Of a DNA stretch of 64,000 nt, positions 57,358 through 64,000 are shown one piece after another. The stretch's first letter is position 1, and every line of letters starts with the position of its first letter. The notes beneath the pieces are model-generated. The model worked only from the letters and a program-made list of their open reading frames with translations, did no database searches and was not told the origin of the DNA. Origin of the DNA: Gigantopelta aegis (taxonomy: Eukaryota > Mollusca > Gastropoda > Neomphalida > Peltospiridae); assembly GCF_016097555.1 (NCBI RefSeq), contig NC_054707.1:83674121-83738120 (forward strand), written 5' to 3'. The translations under genes and the position numbers were made by a program.

Positions 57358-58102
57358 CCAAGTTTGACGAGGGTAAAGGCTGTAAGACACCAAACAAGGA
57401 ATAACTAGCCAAGTAAACACAATACATGTCTTACTGTTAATACTATTCAAATCCCATTCATTGTATCAAGTGTTAACCATTGGGACAAAACATGGTGTCA
57501 TATGACAACTACTAATCTATCAAAATGGAAGTGAAAGAATTACACATACGTACCCCTTTTCTTGCATTTTAGTATCCGAGGTCACATTGTTATCCTGAAA
57601 GTACTAACAAATATCGCAAGCATATAAAATATAATGGATATTTCGGAATATATCAAATAATTAAAAGTCTCTGTTTACCAATAAAAATAATACTGATATT
57701 TCAATATTTATGTCAAAACTTAAATCTGACAAAACAGTTAACATATCGTCGTTTTTGTTAATTCCTTAAAATTGCCAATATCGGGTCTTCTTGACTCGTA
57801 GCAACTGAGTTAAAATGGAGGAAGATGGATGAACATTCAGTGCCTGTCACATGACTTCAAGCATGTCGCATCAAAAAGACTAACTCTTTTTAAAAGGTAT
57901 GATTCCCATGTCCCCCTGTTGTTAGAATTTGTTTTTAATTATTATAAACTATTTTCAAAAGGTATCCTGCATTTGTGTGTCCCTACTGTATTGAATAATA
58001 GACCTAGTCTATTCAAAACAAGTGTTAATAATTTTGAGTGTATACAAGGGGTCCAACCTAAACCGTATGACACGTGCTTGAACTTCGTATACCTCTACCA
58101 AA

Positions 58103-58134
58103 ATGGCGGATAAAGCTCGCTTCGACACACGACG
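58103..58134 (+). CDS. Possible isolated first coding exon (MADKARFDTR)
   Basis: ACCAAAATGG is a good translation-start context. Ten full codons follow, MADKARFDTR, then a near-perfect donor ACG|GTGAGT (phase 2). Such short N-terminal exons are common, but no downstream exon was identified before the window ends, and ten codons cannot exclude chance. Confidence 0.25.
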
Positions 58135-58288
58135 GTGAGTACTTTTTGTCTTACAGCTGCATGCTAAATACCTTTCTGATTAAAATAATATTGCGATACG
58201 GCTCTAGAATGAATACTCTATCCTCGTTATTTTGACGGCCAAAACAAACATGATCAAAGTTTTTTGTAGAAATCAAAACTAAACGTGC

Positions 58289-58838
58289 AGTCTGATTAAA
58301 ATTAGCTCTACTGGTCTCGCCAGTAGATTTAACAGCATTGTGTGGACTCCCATGTCCAGGTGACATTTCATCTATAAATAACAATTTAAATATCGACCAA
58401 TTACACTTCGCCTTTTATAACGTTATTCGGGAGCATACAAATTCAAAAAATATCGGTCGAGACTATTTATGCAATAGGCGAACTTGTTGGTCTATTTCAA
58501 CATTGAAAACACGGGGAAAAGTGCAGTAATAAACTCTAGATTGTATACTAGTATAAACAGATTTTATGGCTATACCATCACGGGGTTTTTTTCCGTCTTG
58601 AAACGAATTTTATATAAAATGTTATATTGAAATTAGTTTCCGGCATACTTCATAATTCACCCGAATCATTTCGTATACCCTCGGCATAATCCCGAATGTT
58701 TTCAAATTCTTTTCAAATTACTGGCATGATTTTGCAAGTAAGGTTTTGATTGGTCGAATGAAAGGTCAACTGGACATGAGCTCCAACGGGCTGCTGTTAG
58801 ATCCACATGTAATAGTGGAGCTAATTTTAATTAGATTG
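58289..58838 (+). mobile_element. Complete MITE, 550 bp, with 9-bp target duplication
   Basis: CTAAACGTG flanks it at 58280-58288 and 58839-58847. The inverted repeats are CAGTCTGATTAAAATTAGCT at the left and AGCTAATTTTAATTAGATTG at the right, about 25 bp with a few mismatches. A 9-bp duplication is typical of Mutator-like elements, but the family is not proved. It encodes nothing. Confidence 0.9.
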
Positions 58839-58847
58839 CTAAACGTG

Positions 58848-59728
58848 AAAAGTGTTTTTACTGAACAGTTTGTTTGAACTGACAACTGTACCAAGTTACA
58901 GAAATATTAAATCAAAACTGTACGAAGGTTACACTTCAAAGGAAAAGGTGACGGACGGACGCCGCAGAGACCGGCATTAGAAAATCTCCGCTCACGAACG
59001 TCACAGTGGAGCTTAAAAAGTATATGAAATTTTAAATATTGTAAAGATTTGTTTATAAAGTGATACCAAGAAAAATATCCACCTTAAAGTAGTCCAAAAC
59101 TAAATTAAAAATGGTAATTTTGTTATTCAGCTGTGAGGAAATTGCGTTTCAAGCCATCTAGATTTAAAAATCACCACTCAAAAAGTACCATTGTATTAAT
59201 CTATATTCAACATTTCCCGGAGAACATACACACGGATCCCCCTAAGGAGCTCGGGTGATTCGCGCCTATGCGTAAGATACTTCATGCCTTGCATGTTCAG
59301 ACCCCCTGACAACACACCAAGACCCCCCCCCCCCCCCCCCCCCCCCCCACACACACACACAAACACACACCTCGATCATAAGCGTACGAGACGGAGGGAG
59401 TAAAACCTCAAATTCGGGCAAAACTGACAGAGATATTTGGGCAAAATGTGATACCTTTTTACAATGGTTTTCCATCATTCTACATTCAAAATTAGTTGCA
59501 ATCCACGTAGGCCTAAAAGTGCGTAGTGAATCGTTTGCAACCCAATATGGATGTTTGGCAGTAATGTTAATATGAATGAATGTTGTTATCCAGATTCGGG
59601 CAATTTCGTTTCGGGGAAAAAAGCTCGTCTGCCCCGCTACAAAAATGGGAGCCCGTACGCCTAAGCCCCAGGTGTTTCGCTTTTAAAAATACTGTTGGCT
59701 TCGATCATCTTGTTAACAAGGTGGGCGA
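58848..59728. other. No recognised gene; C-run/CA-run near 59324-59369
   Basis: A run of about 26 C followed by (CA)n. No coding sequence supported. Confidence 0.4.
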
Positions 59729-60430
59729 TAGGTCAGGTCATAGGGCTTTACGTGCACATTCAGAGTAAGCTGTTGTAGCGCACGCCTGTCTTGGGCACAA
59801 GAGCCGGCCTCGGCCGGCTCCTCCGTCCGGGACAGGAAAGGTGTTGGGGCGGGGGGGGGGGGGGGGGAACTGTGAGCACCAGCAGCCCGACCGTGGTCGG
59901 TAGCAGGCGGAGGGGTAATGGTGCTATGGAATTTTGAATGGAGCAAGAATTATGCCAAAAGACAAAAGGTGCGCAAGTTTGATTGAGGAATTTGGGCGCA
60001 ATTTTGAACGGTCGGTCAAAAAGAAAGTTCCGGAGCTAATATAGGTTTTGACATTAGTGAATCGAGAGTAGCTCGTTAATTAGACCTCTATGGTGCTGTG
60101 GTGTCTCCCTAGGTTGCCCATAGGGCCCTTAAAAAGGGCTTGCCCGCTTCTGGTCGTTGCATAACAAGCCAGGGGAGACTCGTCCAATTGTGTAAACACC
60201 GGTAGGCAAGGCGCTGTCGTTCCGGGGGTTTTCCAAATCTTGTTGTTGTTGCAGTTAACGACGTCCTCCTCTTGGGTGTCACCAAGTACCAAGTAGACCA
60301 CCAGCAGCCAGTATTTGGGGGTGGGATAGGGTAGGCTGGTATTCTTTTGTCCAGCTTCCCCTGGGTGCAGTGCAATTGTGGGTGGGCGATATACGCCATT
60401 CAGTTTATATGGCACTCTTTCATACATTCC
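59729..60430. repeat. Second copy of the GGTCAGGTCATAGGG repeat family
   Basis: It starts GGTCAGGTCATAGGGCTTTA, CGTGCACATTCAGAGTAAGC, matching the insert at 50782. It then diverges and includes a G run near 59850. The right border is uncertain. A minus-strand frame at 60080-60427 has no recognisable domain. Confidence 0.5.
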
Positions 60431-61060
60431 GCCATTATATTAGGCCTATCACATGACAACAGGCTTCACACTGATTGGTCAGTGCAGCAGTTTTGTTGCC
60501 AACATTATCGGAGTTTGCCGCACACGGACGATTTTTGTTGTAGATGGTGATTTTGTCGCCAACAAAATTGAACATGTTCGATCTCTCTAACGATTGTTGG
60601 CAACAAATGTTACTTTTTTACAAATTGCAGCACACGACTGTGACGGTACATGCTCTTAATTTCTTTTCGCCTGTGGCGTTATTAATTGTGTTAGAGGGCC
60701 GTGTGCAGTCCAATAAGCACTTAAAGGAAACATGTCACGTAAACCATATTTGGCACCAACCATGTACAATTAATTATAAATTGAACCACCTAAAAAAAAA
60801 AATTATAAAAAATTAATTACTTAAAATATCTCCATAAAAGAACCCCAGATACGAGCTCTTAGCGGAAATTGCCGATCTTTAATGAGCAGGGCAATCACGA
60901 GGTCCGTGACGTCAGAGACGCGTCGCTTGATCTGACGCCTTACACTTAAAAGCATTAGTCCGTACCACTCATAAAGAATCTAAGACTTGCACAGCTTACC
61001 AAAACAATGAGTGTTCGTTCGCAAAAACGTTTTGCCGTATCAATATGAGCTGTTAGTAAA
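60431..61060. other. No recognised gene
   Basis: No domain, splice pair or repeat could be supported. Confidence 0.4.
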
Positions 61061-61062
61061 TG

Positions 61063-61330
61063 AAGAAAGACACACATTTACTTACAACAGTGATACTGAA
61101 GAAAAAAACGGATAGCGAGTCGGAGGGTGGAGAAACTGATGGTGCCAGACCAGACCGGTCGACCAATTTACAGCCCGGAGCCCGAAAGTAACCCGGAGAC
61201 AAAACCAAAACTCGGATGCTAATGCCGAGGTGTATACTGTTCATATTTAGCATAAAGATACACCTCGATATGATGTATTTAAATATGTAAAAAAAATATA
61301 AATGTAGGACAAAAAAAAATTGTTTGTTTT
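61063..61330 (-). pseudogene. Fragment related to the THAP-domain sequence at 62264
   Basis: The minus strand reads ANAEVYTVHI, stop, HKDTPRYDVFKYVKK, matching VANAEVYIVHIWHKDTPQHD from the copy at 62264-62480. The DNA shares GCCGAGGTGTA and CTTTCGGGCTCCGGGCTGTA. It is broken and probably a decayed duplicate. Confidence 0.45.
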
Positions 61331-62124
61331 TTTTTAGAAAATATCGCATTTTTTTTATGTTCGGGCTGTACATAATGAAATCTGTATGCACAGTGTAAAC
61401 AAACGCTCTAATTTACGACAAGGCGCTTCACTTTCATTAACCTGGCTTGTAAAACAACATAAATGACTTGAGAGTATAATCAACTTTTAAACTAAATATA
61501 TTTCTATTTGCATCAATAGAACGAAATGGGGTTATAGTATTTTTCTCTCATAAAAAAAAAGTAGCATATTATTAGGCCTATTGGTAGGGTGCGTTAGAGT
61601 AAAAACGACCACTCACGATACCCAAGTGATAATTTTCTTTTCTTTGGTACTACGTAATTGGTCAGTTTTGTAATTTTAGATGGGAAAGTCTACTTAATCA
61701 AGGGTTTTACAGCATTATTTACAGTAATGAAGCAGGGCGGCTGATAATGTCCATTAACATTGTACTGTAGTCGCGACAGGTTACGCCACAATACCCTGTG
61801 ATCTTTAAAAAAAACTGGCACGTATTTTGTGCGTATGTCTAGACCGTGGTAATCACTTACCTGGTCGATACCCTGCAATTTACACCTGCCAATCAGGAAT
61901 CACATGTGCAGGCCACGGAAAGAAAGGACCAATTAACTAAAACAACACTCCGATTCTCAAGTCAGCCCGTGGATGAAACATAATAGTTATTTCGACACCG
62001 ACAGTAGTGGTTTATTTTGTATTGAACTTCGTGTTGCTTTGGGGCTTCGGGCGATGAGGAACGTTTTTGTGACGTATTCCGCCCGAAGATTAAAAACATT
62101 ATTTAAAATTATTATTGTTTTCTA

Positions 62125-62200
62125 CACATTTTTTAAAAACATATTTAAATACATCGTACTGAGATGTATCCTCATGCCAAATCCCATGTTTGTATATGCC
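62125..62200 (-). pseudogene. Short third copy of the same fragment
   Basis: AAATACATCGTACTGAGATG and TATCCTCATGCCAAAT match the same part of the two neighbouring copies. Confidence 0.35.
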
Positions 62201-62263
62201 ATATTTAATTACTTATTGACGTTTCCTTCTTCGGACGGCGAATACAGATTTTGTTATGTAGGC

Positions 62264-62627
62264 CTACAGCCCATACATGAAAAATCTTTTTTTTTTCCAA
62301 AAAAATAAATAAATAAAAAATTCTACATTTTTGTTTTTAACATATATAAATACATCATGCTGAGGTGTATCTTTGTGCCAAATATGTACAATGTACACCT
62401 CGGCATTCGCAACAGAGTACTGTTTTTTTGTCTCCGGGTAACGTTCGGGCTCCGGGCTGTAAATAGGCTGACACCAAAGTACTATGCGGTGTTGGTGTCC
62501 AATCATTTCTTTTGCGATAAAATACACGCGTCTTTCTTCGGATACAATCCTTTGGAAAACCATAAAAAGACAATCCCGATCGTTTAAACTGTTTATTTTT
62601 ACACCCAAAGGCCGCACAGTACGGCAC
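62264..62627 (-). pseudogene. THAP-type zinc-finger fragment
   Basis: The minus strand reads PYCAAFGCKNKQFKRSGLSF, YGFPKDCIRRK and RNDWTPTPHS. The C-x4-C start, LSFYGFPKD and W-x-P spacing are those of the THAP DNA-binding domain. The codon expected to be the start Met is GTG, the cysteine-histidine end is degenerate, and the frame seems to shift near 62480 toward the ANAEVYIVHIWHKDTP segment. THAP domains occur in host regulators and in P-element-like transposases; which applies here cannot be told. Confidence 0.5.
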
Positions 62628-64000
62628 TATTGGACTGAAAAGATCGGAAGCCCCTTACTCCATATATAAACAGTTAACAACAATGGAAGAGTACAGCGGC
62701 TCTGACGTCACTTCCCTTTTTTTCCGAACGCTCACGAAGAAATATGTATAAATCGTACTTTGATACTGATTAGCGTAATTTCTTCATTTTAAGTTAACTA
62801 CACGTATTTTATTGTTATAAAGTTATTTGTATATTATTTTTATATCATTTTTCTTTTAAAATGAGCTATAATATGGTCACGTGTCATGTTTCCTTTAAGC
62901 CCAGATGGGCAACTTGTTACGTAATACCTCCGCGCGAACGTACACACTTAGCGAGGTGCGGAGGCCATGTGGCTAGTAGTTACGTAATATCTCCGGTAGT
63001 GCTGTTTATGGCCAGGAGATTGCTCGCGGTTGGCGACAGCCAGACTGACGATCAGAGAGAAATATACCTACTCTAGTAGAGGTGGAATATCAGATGATGA
63101 GATTCGGTGCCGCGATTTACCCCCAGGCGATTTCTGATTTTATAATAAATAGCTAGTTTTTAGAGATATGGGCGAGAACGAACTAGGAAGGCTCCAGGGG
63201 ATCACGGACGTCGTCCACTGAACGATCTATATTAGTTCAGACGGGACTTTGGTAATTATATATTTTCTGCTCTGTGTATAACCTTGATGTGATTGATGTG
63301 ACTTTAAATATTTTAATACTGTATTATACCAATATTCTTTAGACAGTGTCTTCGGTCATCTGACGAAGTAAATCGTAGACTTTTTGTTCTAACATTATAC
63401 GAGTATTTGGTAATATAAAGCTTAGCCAGTCATCCTAGAAGACCTAGGTAAACTGTAGGTTATTGTCTTTATTGTGATAGGTACCAGTATTAATTCTGTG
63501 TTACAAGGTTACTGAATGAGTAGTTAGGGTTAATTAAAAATTAACCCGTTAGGAATAGAGCTGTAATTCCTTTATTAATTAAGTTCCCCTGGAAGCGTTT
63601 CTCAATTATCACACGTGTGGGTGTTGTGTCACGGTGAAGTGATTCGCATATTGTGTAACTAGACACCTAGAGATTAACTAATTAAGTGATCAGTTCTGGG
63701 TTGTTATTATTGTTGTTATTAATTAACTACTACGGCTGTACATTTGTTAGCGTAGATTAATACAGATTCCAAAGTGTATTGTGTTTTTGTTGTGTTTCTA
63801 GTGAACTAAACGTGCTATAATAATATATACTTTATATAAGATCGTATCTCTGATCATACCTAGACGAGCCATACTAGGGTTTAACCGCCCGTTACAGAGA
63901 GATCTAATAGATATACAGTTAGGAGAGATATTTGGACAATCGTGTTTTATTCAGTTACGGGTATTATAGAATCCCCGTGACAACGACCAACAAGGTTTAA
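62628..64000. other. No recognised gene
   Basis: Mixed sequence with no supported coding frame. It may belong to a larger repeat or transcription unit continuing beyond the window. Confidence 0.35.

Noticed and set aside
57829-58113. 94-codon + strand frame
   Set aside because: No recognisable domain, low-complexity AT-rich codons and no splice support.
60080-60427. 115-codon minus-strand frame
   Set aside because: No domain; it overlaps a repeat and an alternative frame is equally open.
62900-64000. Possible long terminal repeat of a retroelement
   Set aside because: The composition and the CCCCGTGACA near the end are suggestive, but there is no second copy, coding region or primer site in the window.

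Overview
The window looks like animal nuclear DNA from a marine mollusc, most likely a gastropod. The evidence is AT-rich sequence, introns of several kb with GT-AG borders, tRNA-headed SINEs whose tails end GTCGTTAAA, Tc1-type transposons, CR1/L1-like LINE fragments and many large minisatellites. The species assignment is inference from repeat style. Nothing bacterial (operons, CRISPR, ribosome binding sites) is present.

The one well-supported host gene runs on the + strand from 25328 to 50297 in six coding exons: 25328-25682, 37708-37875, 38603-38874, 47038-47217, 48457-48601 and 50260-50297. Phases join without conflict and give 385 residues: signal peptide, PAN/apple-like module, sushi (CCP) module, then a complete GON domain spread over four exons. 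GON is best known at the C terminus of GON-1/ADAMTS9/ADAMTS20 proteases. Here it sits in a small secreted protein with no protease or thrombospondin repeats. The 5' untranslated exon and promoter were not found.

The most unusual signal is in this gene's introns. Intron 3 starts with a 4.7-kb minisatellite whose ~66-bp unit is a copy of the exon 3/intron 3 junction (about 54 nt of coding sequence plus the GTAAGC donor), repeated about 70 times. The exon 4 donor is itself a perfect 24-bp triplication that stays in frame. Intron 5 opens straight into a 43-bp array. Intron 1 carries a 7.5-kb 18/36-bp satellite with kilobase-scale internal duplications.

Layout: 1-4000, hAT-like end, 5'-truncated LINE and SINEs; 4079-5563, an intact Tc1/mariner element (DD34E) inside a (TA)n tract; 7240-7804, the 3' end of an unrecognised membrane-protein reading frame whose last codons are displaced by a SINE; 9560-10560, a second LINE; 12645-13628, a long-TIR element with a nested TTAA MITE; 14495-17945, four different minisatellites side by side; 20.3-26.8 kb, fold-back hairpins, a degenerate DD35E Tc1 element and a further minisatellite; 25.3-50.3 kb, the PAN-sushi-GON gene; 52577-55436, a 2.9-kb 25-bp array; 55.8-64 kb, SINEs, a MITE with 9-bp target duplications, a possible isolated first exon and THAP-domain fragments. 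Three copies of the 9-bp-TSD MITE lie in the window, two of them interrupted by further insertions.

All calls come from reading the sequence by eye. No similarity search, splice-site scoring or RNA evidence was available.
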